Part shown: piece by piece, positions 47,057-56,306 of the stretch
How the letters are laid out: every line of letters begins with the position of its first letter
Position numbering within the stretch: position 1 is the stretch's first letter
Source: Prevotella sp.
Lineage (GTDB): Bacteria; Bacteroidota; Bacteroidia; Bacteroidales; Bacteroidaceae
DNA: 64,000 nucleotides
Reading direction: 5' to 3'
Assembly: GCA_022781445.1 (NCBI GenBank)
Contig: JALETQ010000005.1
Span: 40,300-104,299, forward strand
Translations under genes and position numbers: made by a program
The notes under the pieces: generated by a model
The model's database searches: none
Seen by the model: the letters and a program-made list of their open reading frames with translations, nothing else
Told to the model about the DNA's origin: nothing

Positions 47057-48124
47057 ATGACAGACATATCCAAATTAGGAGAATTCGGACTCATTCATCA
47101 CCTCACCGACAACATCGCTTTAAGAAACAAATCGTCCAAAGTGGGTGTCGGTGACGACTGTGCCGTATTGCATTACCCCGACAAGGAAGTGCTGGTTACA
47201 ACCGACATGCTCATCGAAGGGGTGCATTTCGACCTTACATACATCGACTTCCGCACCCTCGGATATAAGTCGGCAATGGTCAACATCAGCGACATTTTTG
47301 CCATGAACGGCACTCCCCGCCAGTTGCTCGTGAGCATTGCAGTAGGAAAACGTACCACCATCGAAGACCTCGAAGCCTTCTATGAAGGACTGCGGACAGC
47401 ATGCGAGAAATGGAACATTGATGTCGTGGGCGGCGATACCACTTCGTCTTTCACTGGAATAGCAATCAGCATCACCTGCATTGGCGAAGTCATGGAAGGC
47501 GAAGCCGTTTTCCGAAACGGTGCCAAAGAGACCGATCTGGTGTGTGTCACGGGCGATTTAGGGGCTGCCTACCTCGGTTTGCAACTCCTCGAACGTGAAA
47601 AGCGCATCTATTACCAACAAGTCGACGAGGCCAAACGCAAAGACGACCCTCGTGCGCTCGAGCTGTTGGCAAACTTCCAGCCTGATTTTGCAGGCAAAGA
47701 ATATCTTCTGCAACGTCAGCTGCGCCCCGAAGCACGCGGTGACATCATTGCAAGACTCAAGGAAATGAACATCAAGCCCACTTCAATGATGGACATCAGC
47801 GACGGATTGAGCAGCGAACTCCATCACATCTGCAAGCAAAGCGGATGCGGATGCCGTATCTACGAAAAGAACATTCCCATTGACTACCAAGCCGCCGTCA
47901 TGGCAGAAGAGTTCAATCTCAACGTGACCACCTGCGCACTCAACGGCGGTGAAGATTACGAACTGCTCTTCACAGTGCCCATTGGCGAGTACGATAAAGT
48001 TGACGGCATGGACGATGTAAAGGTCATCGGACACATCACCAAACCCGAACTGGGCATCATGCTGGTGGCAAGAGACGGCAATGAGTTCGACATGAAAGCC
48101 CAAGGCTGGAATCCTCTGTCCTGA
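47057..48124 (+). CDS. thiL: Thiamine-monophosphate kinase
   Basis: This 355-residue enzyme makes thiamine diphosphate from thiamine phosphate. The ATP/metal motifs VGVGDDCAVL, VTTDMLIEGVHFDLTY and YKSAMVNISDIFAMNG, together with VGGDTTSSFTG and SMMDISDGLSSEL, are typical. It lies close behind the phosphorylase gene, probably in the same transcript. Confidence 0.95.
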   Translation: MTDISKLGEFGLIHHLTDNIALRNKSSKVGVGDDCAVLHYPDKEVLVTTDMLIEGVHFDLTYIDFRTLGYKSAMVNISDIFAMNGTPRQLLVSIAVGKRTTIEDLEAFYEGLRTACEKWNIDVVGGDTTSSFTGIAISITCIGEVMEGEAVFRNGAKETDLVCVTGDLGAAYLGLQLLEREKRIYYQQVDEAKRKDDPRALELLANFQPDFAGKEYLLQRQLRPEARGDIIARLKEMNIKPTSMMDISDGLSSELHHICKQSGCGCRIYEKNIPIDYQAAVMAEEFNLNVTTCALNGGEDYELLFTVPIGEYDKVDGMDDVKVIGHITKPELGIMLVARDGNEFDMKAQGWNPLS

Positions 48125-48203
48125 CCTGTCGCTTCAACCTTTCGTTTCGGCATCCTCGGGTGCCGATTCTTCATTTTCAACCGAATACAAGAAACATTCT
48201 TCC

Positions 48204-49250
48204 ATGAAAAAATCATTGCACAAAATTCTATACATTGTACTTCTGCTGCTGGTTTTCATTCCTGCCAGTATCGCATCATACTTGCTTTTCTCGTCGTTTT
48301 CGAACGACAGCGAAACCCACTACGTCTACATTGATGATGACGACTCGGTCGACTCGGTCTACACCAAGCTGTCGGCATTTGCCAATCCTCGTTCGATGAA
48401 AGTGCTGCAAACCCTCAACCGGTATGGCAGATATGCCGGACATATCCGCACAGGTCGCTATGTCATTGCCGATGGCGACGGCACTTGGAAGGTGTACCGC
48501 AAACTCAAAAACGGCCTGCAAGACCCCGTGAAACTCACCATTCCGTCGGTACGCACCACCGATCGTCTCGCCGCCGAGGTTGCGAAGAAGATGATGATCG
48601 ACAGTACCGAGCTGTTACGCGCCCTATCCGACGAAGCCGTATGTCGCAAACTCGGATTTGACACGACAACTGTCATCTGCCTGTTTGTCCCCAACACCTA
48701 CGAAGTGTTCTGGAATCTGTCGACCGACAAATTCCTCGAACGCATGAAAAAGGAGTACGACCTCTTTTGGAACGAAGAACGAAAGGGACTCGCCGACCGG
48801 CTGAAGCTCATTCCAACCGAAGTGATGACCCTCGCAAGTATCATCGATGAAGAAACGGCCAATGATGCAGAGAAACCGATGATTGCCGGTATGTACTACA
48901 ACAGGTTGATGTTTCGCGACGAAGAATATCCGGAAGGCATGCCCCTACAGGCCGACCCAACTGTGAAATTCGCCCTCAAGCAGTTTCAGCTCAAGCGCAT
49001 TTATAACGACATGCTGCATTTCAAAAGCCCCTACAACACCTATATCAATACCGGTTTGCCGCCGGGTCCCATCCGCATTGCAAGTGTTGCGGGCATCGAT
49101 GCCGTGCTTCACATGGTGAAACACGACTATCTCTATATGTGCGCCAAAGAAGATTTCAGCGGCACCCATCGTTTTGCGAGAACCTATCAGGAACACCTCG
49201 CCAATGCAGTACGTTACGCTGCCGCCCTCAACCAACGCGGCATCAAATAG
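48204..49250 (+). CDS. mltG: Endolytic murein transglycosylase MltG
   Basis: This 348-residue protein has one N-terminal membrane helix (residues 8-30), then a LysM-like subdomain and the YceG catalytic domain. LASIIDEETANDAEKPMIAG contains the catalytic glutamate region, and YNRLMFRDEEYPEGMPLQAD, INTGLPPGPIRIAS and FSGTHRFARTYQEH are characteristic. It cuts nascent glycan strands to set their length. The gap of 79 bases after thiL suggests it may be in the same transcript. Confidence 0.94.
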   Translation: MKKSLHKILYIVLLLLVFIPASIASYLLFSSFSNDSETHYVYIDDDDSVDSVYTKLSAFANPRSMKVLQTLNRYGRYAGHIRTGRYVIADGDGTWKVYRKLKNGLQDPVKLTIPSVRTTDRLAAEVAKKMMIDSTELLRALSDEAVCRKLGFDTTTVICLFVPNTYEVFWNLSTDKFLERMKKEYDLFWNEERKGLADRLKLIPTEVMTLASIIDEETANDAEKPMIAGMYYNRLMFRDEEYPEGMPLQADPTVKFALKQFQLKRIYNDMLHFKSPYNTYINTGLPPGPIRIASVAGIDAVLHMVKHDYLYMCAKEDFSGTHRFARTYQEHLANAVRYAAALNQRGIK

Positions 49251-49457
49251 CATTTCCACCCTTTCTTGACAGGCAAAGTACTTTCCGTTTCAACCCATTG
49301 GAACATCCTTCATTACCCTTTTCGTTCAAAAAGTATAATCATCGGTTAATTTTTGCATATAGATTCTTTTGAGAAATGATAACAGCTCCATCGGTTTTTA
49401 TTTGCGCAATAGGGCTAAAATATAGACGTGATTTCTTCCTCATCCTTAATTTTTTTG

Positions 49458-49465
49458 TAAATTTG
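49458..49465 (+). promoter_or_regulatory. -7 box for the nqr operon
   Basis: TAAATTTG matches TAnnTTTG. The upstream part is AT-rich with no clean -33 TTG. The leader is about 20 bases. Confidence 0.55.
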
Positions 49466-49490
49466 CAGACGAAATATTGCTGAAATTATC

Positions 49491-50852
49491 ATGATTGCAA
49501 ATGTTTATAAATTAAAAAAAGGGTTAGACATTAACCTCAAGGGAAAGGCTGAGCGACAAAAAGTGAGGTGTAATCCTTGTGAAGAGTTTGCCCTCGTACC
49601 CGATGATTTCGCCGGCGTGGTTCCGAAAGTTGTAGTGAAAGAGGGTGATGTCGTAAAGGTCGGAGAAGCTTTGTTCGTCAACAAGAAGTATCCGGAGGTA
49701 AAATTTCCTACCCCCGTGAGCGGTATCGTGACAGCCATCGAGCGTGGAGAACGTCGCAAAGTGTTGAGCATAAGGGTAAAAGCCGATAAAGAACAAACAT
49801 ATGTCGACTATGGTGTGAAAGATGTCAGGCAACTTGACGGCAGTCAGGTGATTGACTCCCTGTTGCAAGCCGGGTTGTTCGGTTACATCAACCAGTTGCC
49901 TTATGCTGTTTCCACAACACCCGATGTCAAACCCAAAGCCATTTTCATCAGTGCTTTCAGGGATATGCCCCTGGCTGCCGACTTCGAATTTGAACTGGAA
50001 GGCAACACCAAAGCATTTCAAGCAGGTTTGACGGCACTTTCCAAGATTGCTCCAACATATTTGGGTATCGGCGGGAATCAGCAAAATCCGGCACTTGTGG
50101 ATGCTGCTGATGTGGAAGTTAACAGATTTGACGGACCATGTCCGGCCGGAAATGTAGGTGTGCAAGTCAATCACGTTTCTCCGGTCAATAAAGGTGAAAC
50201 CGTCTGGACAGTCCAACCCACGATTGTGATTTTCATCGGAAGGCTGTTTCTCGAGGGACATCTTGACTTGAAGAAAACCATTGCATTCGCAGGTAGCGAA
50301 GTTCGGAAGCCAACTTATACGGATGTCGTTGTCGGACAAAAAATTTCTTCCTTGCCCGGCATCAATGACATTTCGGGAGTCGGTCATCATTGTCGCATCA
50401 TCAATGGCAATCCGTTGACAGGAAGAATCGACTCCGTTGACGGATTCGTGGGTGCCCATTCATCCGAAATAACCGTCATTCCGGAAGGTGACGACTGTCA
50501 TGAATTGTTCGGGTGGATTATGCCACGGTTGAAAGATTTTTCGGCCAACCGCAGCTATTTCTCATGGCTCATGGGAAGTGTCAGGCCTTATGCGTTGGAT
50601 GCCCGTATCAAAGGTGGCCGACGACACATGATCATGAGCGGTGAATATGATCAAGTTTTGCCGATGGATATACTGGGTGAATTTCTCATCAAAGCCATTC
50701 TGGCCGGTAACATCGACAAAATGGAACAACTCGGTATATACGAAGTAAGTCCCGAAGATTTTGCCGTGGCGGAATTCGTTGATTCTTCCAAACTGGAGCT
50801 TCAACGCATCGTGAGAGAGGGTTTGGATATGTTGCGTAAGGAAAATGGTTAA
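49491..50852 (+). CDS. nqrA: Na+-translocating NADH:quinone reductase subunit A
   Basis: This 453-residue peripheral subunit helps bind the quinone. Family segments include LKKGLDINLKGKAERQK, LVPDDFAGVVPKVVVKEGD, FISAFRDMPLAADFEF and GRRHMIMSGEYDQVLPMDIL. It is first of six tightly packed genes (A to F). Confidence 0.95.
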   Translation: MIANVYKLKKGLDINLKGKAERQKVRCNPCEEFALVPDDFAGVVPKVVVKEGDVVKVGEALFVNKKYPEVKFPTPVSGIVTAIERGERRKVLSIRVKADKEQTYVDYGVKDVRQLDGSQVIDSLLQAGLFGYINQLPYAVSTTPDVKPKAIFISAFRDMPLAADFEFELEGNTKAFQAGLTALSKIAPTYLGIGGNQQNPALVDAADVEVNRFDGPCPAGNVGVQVNHVSPVNKGETVWTVQPTIVIFIGRLFLEGHLDLKKTIAFAGSEVRKPTYTDVVVGQKISSLPGINDISGVGHHCRIINGNPLTGRIDSVDGFVGAHSSEITVIPEGDDCHELFGWIMPRLKDFSANRSYFSWLMGSVRPYALDARIKGGRRHMIMSGEYDQVLPMDILGEFLIKAILAGNIDKMEQLGIYEVSPEDFAVAEFVDSSKLELQRIVREGLDMLRKENG

Positions 50853-50863
50853 TTATAGTAGAC

Positions 50864-52030
50864 ATGAATGCACTAAGAAAGTATCTTGATAAAATAAAAC
50901 CTTCGTTCCAAGAGGGTGGAAAGCTCCATATGTTCGAAAGTGTTTTCGATGGTATGGAAACATTCTTGTTTGTTCCTAACAAGACATCACAAAGCGGTGC
51001 AAACATACACGATGCCATCGATTCCAAACGAATCATGAGTATTGTCGTCATCGCCTTGATTCCGGCATTATTGTTCGGAATGTATAACATCGGCTATCAA
51101 AACTATCTGGCTGCAGGTAAACTTGCCGAAGCCGGGTGGCTTGATTTGTTCTTTTTCGGCTTTTTGGCAGTCCTTCCAAAGTTAATTGTAAGTTACGTCG
51201 TCGGCTTGGGTATCGAATTTGCTTGGGCTCAATGGAAAAAGGAAGAAATTCAAGAGGGGTATCTCGTGAGCGGTATCCTGATCCCGATGATTGTTCCGGT
51301 TGATTGCCCGCTGTGGATGCTGGCTGTGGCTTGTGCTTTTTCGGTTATCTTTGCCAAAGAAATATTCGGTGGAACGGGTATGAACATCTTCAACGTAGCA
51401 CTCGTTGCCCGCGCGTTCCTGTTCTTCTCCTATCCCCAAATGATGAGTGGTGACAGCGTTTGGGTTGCATCCGAATCCATCCTGGGTTTCGGAAATAACC
51501 TGCAAGACGGTTTCACTTGTGCCACACCTCTGGGAGAACTCGGTGCCGGCTTGACCATCAACCACAGTATGATCGACATGGTGATGGGCTTCATCCCGGG
51601 AAGTATCGGCGAAACCAGCGTGATTGCCATTGCGATTGGTGCCGTCATTCTTCTTTGGACGGGCATTGCCAGCTGGAAAACGATGTTCAGCGTATTTCTC
51701 GGTGGCATCTTCATGGGCTTGATTTTCACTGCCACCAAAGCCACTCCCATCCCATTCTATGAACATTTGGTTCTGGGAGGATTCGCTTTTGGAGCCGTTT
51801 TCATGGCTACCGACCCTGTAACCTCTGCCCGTACCGAATCGGGAAAATGGATTTACGGATTCCTCATCGGTGCGCTGGCAATCATCATTCGTGTCATGAA
51901 CCCGGGCTACCCCGAAGGTATGATGTTGGCAATATTGTTGTTAAATATGTTGGCTCCTCTGATAGACTACTGCGTGGTGCAAAGAAACATATCGAAGAGA
52001 CTCAAACGTCAATCCGCAAATACGAAGTAA
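50864..52030 (+). CDS. nqrB: Na+-translocating NADH:quinone reductase subunit B
   Basis: This 388-residue membrane subunit has about ten helices and binds covalent FMN and riboflavin. The flavinylation region reads DGFTCATPLGELGAG, whose threonine in ATPL is the expected FMN-phosphoester site. The residue two before it is Cys where Gly or Ser is common. FMATDPVTSARTESGKWIYG is the second family signature. It starts 11 bases after nqrA. Confidence 0.95.
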   Translation: MNALRKYLDKIKPSFQEGGKLHMFESVFDGMETFLFVPNKTSQSGANIHDAIDSKRIMSIVVIALIPALLFGMYNIGYQNYLAAGKLAEAGWLDLFFFGFLAVLPKLIVSYVVGLGIEFAWAQWKKEEIQEGYLVSGILIPMIVPVDCPLWMLAVACAFSVIFAKEIFGGTGMNIFNVALVARAFLFFSYPQMMSGDSVWVASESILGFGNNLQDGFTCATPLGELGAGLTINHSMIDMVMGFIPGSIGETSVIAIAIGAVILLWTGIASWKTMFSVFLGGIFMGLIFTATKATPIPFYEHLVLGGFAFGAVFMATDPVTSARTESGKWIYGFLIGALAIIIRVMNPGYPEGMMLAILLLNMLAPLIDYCVVQRNISKRLKRQSANTK

Positions 52031-52033
52031 ATT

Positions 52034-52678
52034 ATGAGTAATCAAAATAAAAAAGGTGTGAACACCAATTCCAATTCATATACGATTATCTATTCGGTCG
52101 TACTGGTTGTGGTTGTTGCTTTCCTGTTGGCGTTTGTTTCCCAGGCACTCAAGGCTAAACAAGACACAAATGTGGCGTTGGACTTGAAGAAGCAGATTTT
52201 GGCTTCACTAAACATTCGTGACTTGGATGACAAGAAAGCAGAAGAGACCTATAGGCAGGTTGTTAAATCTGAAGAAAAAATCAACCAAGAGTTTCCCATC
52301 TACAGATGTGAACTCAATGGTGAGGTCAAATATGTCATTCCTCTGAAAGGAATGGGATTATGGGGCCCCATCAGCTGTTTCATTTCGCTCAATGCTGATA
52401 AGGAAACGGTGTTTGGAGCTTACTTTAATCATGAGAGCGAAACTGCCGGTCTGGGTGCCGAGATCAAGGATAACCTGAATTGGCAAAAGCAATTTCAAGG
52501 CAAAAAGCTGTTCAAAGAGGGAAACAAAAAAGAAATTGCACTGGCTGTCAGGAAAAAGGTAGAAGAACCATCCACGCAGGTCGATGGCGTAACCGGTGCC
52601 ACCTTGACTTGTGACGGTGTTACTTTGATGTTCAAAAACGGACTCGCTCAGTATATGGATTTTTTAAACGATAAATAG
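52034..52678 (+). CDS. nqrC: Na+-translocating NADH:quinone reductase subunit C
   Basis: This 214-residue subunit has one N-terminal membrane helix (residues 15-36) and a periplasmic FMN-binding domain. VDGVTGATLTCDGVT carries the FMN-accepting threonine, and the upstream GLGAEIKDNLNWQKQFQGK is family-typical. It starts 3 bases after nqrB. Attachment of FMN requires an ApbE transferase, which is not in this window. Confidence 0.95.
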   Translation: MSNQNKKGVNTNSNSYTIIYSVVLVVVVAFLLAFVSQALKAKQDTNVALDLKKQILASLNIRDLDDKKAEETYRQVVKSEEKINQEFPIYRCELNGEVKYVIPLKGMGLWGPISCFISLNADKETVFGAYFNHESETAGLGAEIKDNLNWQKQFQGKKLFKEGNKKEIALAVRKKVEEPSTQVDGVTGATLTCDGVTLMFKNGLAQYMDFLNDK

Positions 52679-52681
52679 AAT

Positions 52682-53305
52682 ATGGGACTTTTCAGCAAAC
52701 AAAACAAGGAAGTCTTTACCAATCCGCTGAATCTCGATAACCCCATCATGGTTCAAGTGTTGGGTATTTGTTCGGCATTGGCTGTCACTGCACAGTTAAA
52801 ACCTGCCGTCGTGATGGGATTGGCGGTAACGGTTATCACGGCATTCGCGAATGTGATTATCTCCATCATCCGGAAGACGATCCCCAATCGTATCAGAATT
52901 ATAGTTCAACTGGTTGTCGTGGCGGCACTTGTCACCATTGTCAGCCAAATACTGAAGGCTTTTGCCTACGATGTGAGCGTGCAGCTGTCAGTCTATGTCG
53001 GACTGATCATTACCAACTGTATCCTCATGGGGCGACTTGAAGCCTTTGCCATGATGAACAAACCCTGGCCGAGTTTCCTCGATGGCGTTGGCAACGGATT
53101 GGGATATGCGCTCATCTTGGTGATTGTCGGTGCGTGCAGAGAATTTTTCGGTCGTGGTTCACTCTTCGGATTTAGCATCATTCCGCAATCTTTCTATGAC
53201 TTTGGTTACATGAACAACGGTATGATGTCCATGCCGGCGATGGCTCTCATCCTTTGTGGAGCAATCATTTGGGTGCATCGTGCATATTTTTATAAGGAGA
53301 AATAA
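52682..53305 (+). CDS. nqrD: Na+-translocating NADH:quinone reductase subunit D
   Basis: This 207-residue membrane subunit has six helices and the Rnf/Nqr signatures NPIMVQVLGICSALAVT, YVGLIITNCILMGRLEAFAM and SFLDGVGNGLGYALIL. It pairs with NqrE to hold a metal/Fe-S site in the membrane core. The gap from nqrC is 3 bases. Confidence 0.95.
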   Translation: MGLFSKQNKEVFTNPLNLDNPIMVQVLGICSALAVTAQLKPAVVMGLAVTVITAFANVIISIIRKTIPNRIRIIVQLVVVAALVTIVSQILKAFAYDVSVQLSVYVGLIITNCILMGRLEAFAMMNKPWPSFLDGVGNGLGYALILVIVGACREFFGRGSLFGFSIIPQSFYDFGYMNNGMMSMPAMALILCGAIIWVHRAYFYKEK

Positions 53306-53308
53306 ATT

Positions 53309-53935
53309 ATGGATCATCTGATAAGTTTGTTTTTTAGGTCGATATTTGTCGATAACATGATATTCGCATTCTTCCTCGGAATGTGTTCTTATCTTGCTGT
53401 TTCCAAGAATGTAAAAACTTCTTTGGGACTTGGATTGGCTGTGACCTTTGTTTTGGTGGTGACTGTTCCCATCGATTATCTTTTGCAAACCAAAGTACTG
53501 GGGCCCGATTGTTTGGTCGAAGGAGTCGATTTGTCCTATCTGAGCTTCATCCTTTTCATTGCAGTGATTGCCGGTATCGTTCAGTTGGTGGAGATGACAG
53601 TCGAACGTTATTCGCCTTCACTCTATGCCGCACTCGGTATTTTCTTGCCGCTGATAGCAGTAAACTGCGCCATTATGGGCGCATCGCTCTTCATGCAGCA
53701 GCGCATTAACTTGGATCCGGGCAACACACAGTACATCGGTAGCGTGGCCGATGCCATCGTTTATGCACTCGGTAGCGGAATAGGCTGGACATTGGCCATC
53801 GTTTCTCTGGGTGCCATTCGCGAAAAACTGGAATACAGCGATGTTCCCAAACCGTTGCAAGGTCTTGGTATTACTTTTATCATGGTCGGACTCATGGCGA
53901 TGGCAATGATGTGTTTCTCCGGTCTTAAAATCTAA
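53309..53935 (+). CDS. nqrE: Na+-translocating NADH:quinone reductase subunit E
   Basis: This 208-residue membrane subunit with six helices is paralogous to Nqr[21 protein letters not shown], and [17 protein letters not shown] with its conserved cysteine. It starts 3 bases after nqrD. Confidence 0.95.
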   Translation: MDHLISLFFRSIFVDNMIFAFFLGMCSYLAVSKNVKTSLGLGLAVTFVLVVTVPIDYLLQTKVLGPDCLVEGVDLSYLSFILFIAVIAGIVQLVEMTVERYSPSLYAALGIFLPLIAVNCAIMGASLFMQQRINLDPGNTQYIGSVADAIVYALGSGIGWTLAIVSLGAIREKLEYSDVPKPLQGLGITFIMVGLMAMAMMCFSGLKI

Positions 53936-53955
53936 ACTGAAAGGGCAATAAGAAT

Positions 53956-55224
53956 ATGCAACAATTCATTTTATTAAGTATTGGTGTTTTCCTCACCATT
54001 ATCATATTATTGGTCATCCTGCTGTTGGTGGCGAAGAAATACCTTTCTCCCGGAGGAACGGTCAATGTGGTCATCAATGGAGACAAGACATTAACGGTTG
54101 ATCAAGGAGGGTCGCTGATGACAACACTCACTGACAACGGCATCTTTCTTCCGTCGGCATGCGGCGGTAAAGCATCGTGTGGACAATGTAAAGTGCAGGT
54201 TCTCGAAGGAGGTGGTGAAATATTGGACTCCGAACGCTCACAGTTCAGTCGCAAAGAAATCAAGGATCATTGGCGATTGGGCTGTCAGTGTAAGGTAAAA
54301 AACGACTTGAAAATCAAAGTGCCTGAAAGCGTCATGGGCGTAAAGGAATGGGAGTGCACCGTGATTTCAAACAAGAACGTTTCATCGTTCATCAAGGAAT
54401 TTATTGTGGCATTGCCTCCAGGCGAACACATGGATTTTATTCCCGGTTCGTATGCTCAAATTAAAATTCCGGCATTCGATTGCATCGATTACGATAAAGA
54501 CTTTGACAAAAATGACATTGGTGAGGAGTTTTTGCCTACTTGGGAAAAGTTCGGTATTCTTTCACTGAAGGCAAACAATCCCGAAGAAACGGTTCGCGCT
54601 TATTCGATGGCAAATTATCCTGCCGAAGGCGACCGTATAACATTGACAGTTCGTATTGCAACGACTCCTTTCAAACCTAAACCTGAGGTTGGATTCATGG
54701 ATGTTCCGACAGGCATTGCTTCATCATATATTTTCTCTCGCAAGCCGGGTGACAAGGTGATGATGAGTGGTCCTTATGGAGATTTTCATCCGATTCTCGA
54801 TTCTGGTAAAGAAATGATTTGGGTTGGCGGTGGTGCCGGCATGGCTCCCTTGCGTGCTCAAATCATGCACCTCACCAAGACCTTGCAGATAAAGAACCGC
54901 GAAATGCACTATTTCTATGGTGCTCGCGCCTTAGTCGAAGCATTCTTCGTTGAAGATTTTCTCGCTCTGGAAAAAGAATTTCCCAACTTCCATTTCCATC
55001 TTGCTCTCGACCGTCCCGATCCCGAAGCAGATAAGGCAGGTGTGAAATATACTGCCGGATTTGTTCATCAGGTCATGTACGAAACATATTTGAAGAACCA
55101 CGAAGCACCGGAGGATATCGAATATTATATGTGCGGTCCCGGACCGATGTCAAAAGCTGTGCAAGACATGCTTTATTCAATCGGGGTCGAACCCGAAAGC
55201 ATTATGTTCGATGACTTCGGATGA
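53956..55224 (+). CDS. nqrF: Na+-translocating NADH:quinone reductase subunit F
   Basis: This 422-residue NADH-oxidising entry subunit has an N-terminal membrane helix (residues 3-25), then a plant-type [2Fe-2S] domain with cysteines in SACGGKASCGQCKV and LGCQCKV. An FAD domain follows (VRAYSMANYPAEGDRITLTV) and then an NADH domain (WVGGGAGMAPLRAQIMHL, YYMCGPGPMSKAVQDML). It ends the operon, and a long hairpin follows. Confidence 0.96.
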   Translation: MQQFILLSIGVFLTIIILLVILLLVAKKYLSPGGTVNVVINGDKTLTVDQGGSLMTTLTDNGIFLPSACGGKASCGQCKVQVLEGGGEILDSERSQFSRKEIKDHWRLGCQCKVKNDLKIKVPESVMGVKEWECTVISNKNVSSFIKEFIVALPPGEHMDFIPGSYAQIKIPAFDCIDYDKDFDKNDIGEEFLPTWEKFGILSLKANNPEETVRAYSMANYPAEGDRITLTVRIATTPFKPKPEVGFMDVPTGIASSYIFSRKPGDKVMMSGPYGDFHPILDSGKEMIWVGGGAGMAPLRAQIMHLTKTLQIKNREMHYFYGARALVEAFFVEDFLALEKEFPNFHFHLALDRPDPEADKAGVKYTAGFVHQVMYETYLKNHEAPEDIEYYMCGPGPMSKAVQDMLYSIGVEPESIMFDDFG

Positions 55225-55273
55225 CATCCTGAATACAACAGAAACCACTATCAGTACAGATAGATGATTCTAT

Positions 55274-55336
55274 GATAACCGTTTGATATGGAATGTAAGG
55301 AATAGTCCTAAACGCATTCGTATCAAACGGTTTATC
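55274..55336 (+). terminator. Hairpin terminator after nqrF
   Basis: AACCGTTTGATA (55277-55288) pairs with TATCAAACGGTT (55321-55332). The loop is further closed by GAATG/CATTC. The downstream tail TATCTATATAAA is only moderately T-rich. Confidence 0.65.
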
Positions 55337-55420
55337 TATATAAACATAGCACAAGAATTGAAAACCGGTGAAAGCTTGATATATTGTAGACATAACGATA
55401 TTATCAGTTCATGACTGACA

Positions 55421-55616
55421 TAAACCCAAACCGGGAATTAGAAACCGAACCGGTTTTATACGACAGTCGGCTTGATGGCTGTTGGTTTTCAAAGTCGTAG
55501 CGGACCACAGCAAGACCATCATCTGACACTATATGCAGGAAAGCGGACGGATAACGGGCGAGAAGTCATGAACAGCATGAAAGTGAACTTAACTGCTTGA
55601 TGAACCGATTGGACCA
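55421..55616 (-). repeat. Long-palindrome intergenic element, copy 8
   Basis: The left end TAAACCCAAACCGGGAAT and right end TTGATGAACCGATTGGACC frame the typical blocks GAAAGCGGACGGATAACGGG and AAGTCATGAACAGCATGAAA. The centre is diverged (GTCGTAGCGGACCACAGC). Confidence 0.65.
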
Positions 55617-55657
55617 AGGGTCAGGATACAGAGTGAAGAGAACCGTTTGCAAATCTA

Positions 55658-55769
55658 ACTTGTCGATTTGTTTTTCCAAAGCCCGCTTCGCCTGCAACAA
55701 ACCGACAAGCCATCTGCCGACCATCAAGCGAAAACGACTCGGAATCTAATGACCGATTATGGTATAACC
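55658..55769 (+). repeat. Long-palindrome intergenic element, half copy 9
   Basis: Only the right half is present, starting abruptly at CTTGTCGATTTG. It reads GCCCGCTTCGCCTGCAACAA, ACCGACAAGCCATCTGCCGA and GGAATCTAATGACCGATTAT. These are nearly identical to the right half of copy 7 at 18483-18684. Confidence 0.82.
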
Positions 55770-55815
55770 ATAGATATCAAAGAGTCATTGGGTACATCTG
55801 GCTCTTCTTTTCAGT

Positions 55816-55903
55816 GCAGTTTTCCAATTCCCAACCTGTTGGGAAATATTTCTCAACGCGTTGGGAATTTGACAGCACACCTGTTTGGCCCATTCGAGAA
55901 CAA
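55816..55903. repeat. 22-bp periodic, partly palindromic array (array 4)
   Basis: GTTGGGAA occurs at 55838 and 55860, and the diverged GTTTGGCC at 55883. TTCCCAAC at 55828 and TTCTCAAC at 55850 repeat with the same 22-base step. Each unit is itself a small dyad (CCCAACCTGTTGGG, CTCAACGCGTTGGG). AATTCCCAAC (55826) and GTTGGGAATT (55860) form a perfect outer inverted repeat. It lies between palindromic element copies 9 and 10. Confidence 0.65.
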
Positions 55904-56051
55904 CCGATTCGTGCGTTTGCAAGTCGGTGTCGTTATAAGGTCGTGCCACTTGTTGCGCGCCGAGTGTCAAGCGTCATGAGTTGCGCCTGATTAACTCAGC
56001 ATACCGGCTGCCGACAGTAACGAAGACAAATGGACGTGGAATGAACGGAAC

Positions 56052-56252
56052 CAAACCCAAATCGGTCATTATCTTCCGAGTCGTTTTCGCTTGATGGCCG
56101 GCAGATGGCTTGTCGGTTTGTTGCAGGCGTAGCGGGCTACGGCAAGACAAAACGGCAGGCAAGATGCCGGACGGCAGACGAAAACGGACGGAAAGGTGAC
56201 ATGAACGACAGGAAATGTATTAAACAAACGCTCACATGACCGATTTGGGTTG
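56052..56252 (-). repeat. Long-palindrome intergenic element, copy 10 (perfect 16-bp ends)
   Basis: AACCCAAATCGGTCAT (56054-56069) and ATGACCGATTTGGGTT (56236-56251) are perfect inverted repeats. The interior runs CGTTTTCGCTTGATGGCCGG, CAGATGGCTTGTCGGTTTGT, GCGTAGCGGGCTACGGCAAG, then CGGCAGGCAAGATGCCGG. It is the reverse of copy 7 with few differences. Confidence 0.92.
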
Positions 56253-56306
56253 ATAAGTGCAGCATATGGACTCAAGAGCAATTCAGGATGGAGGAACCTG
56301 CCTATA

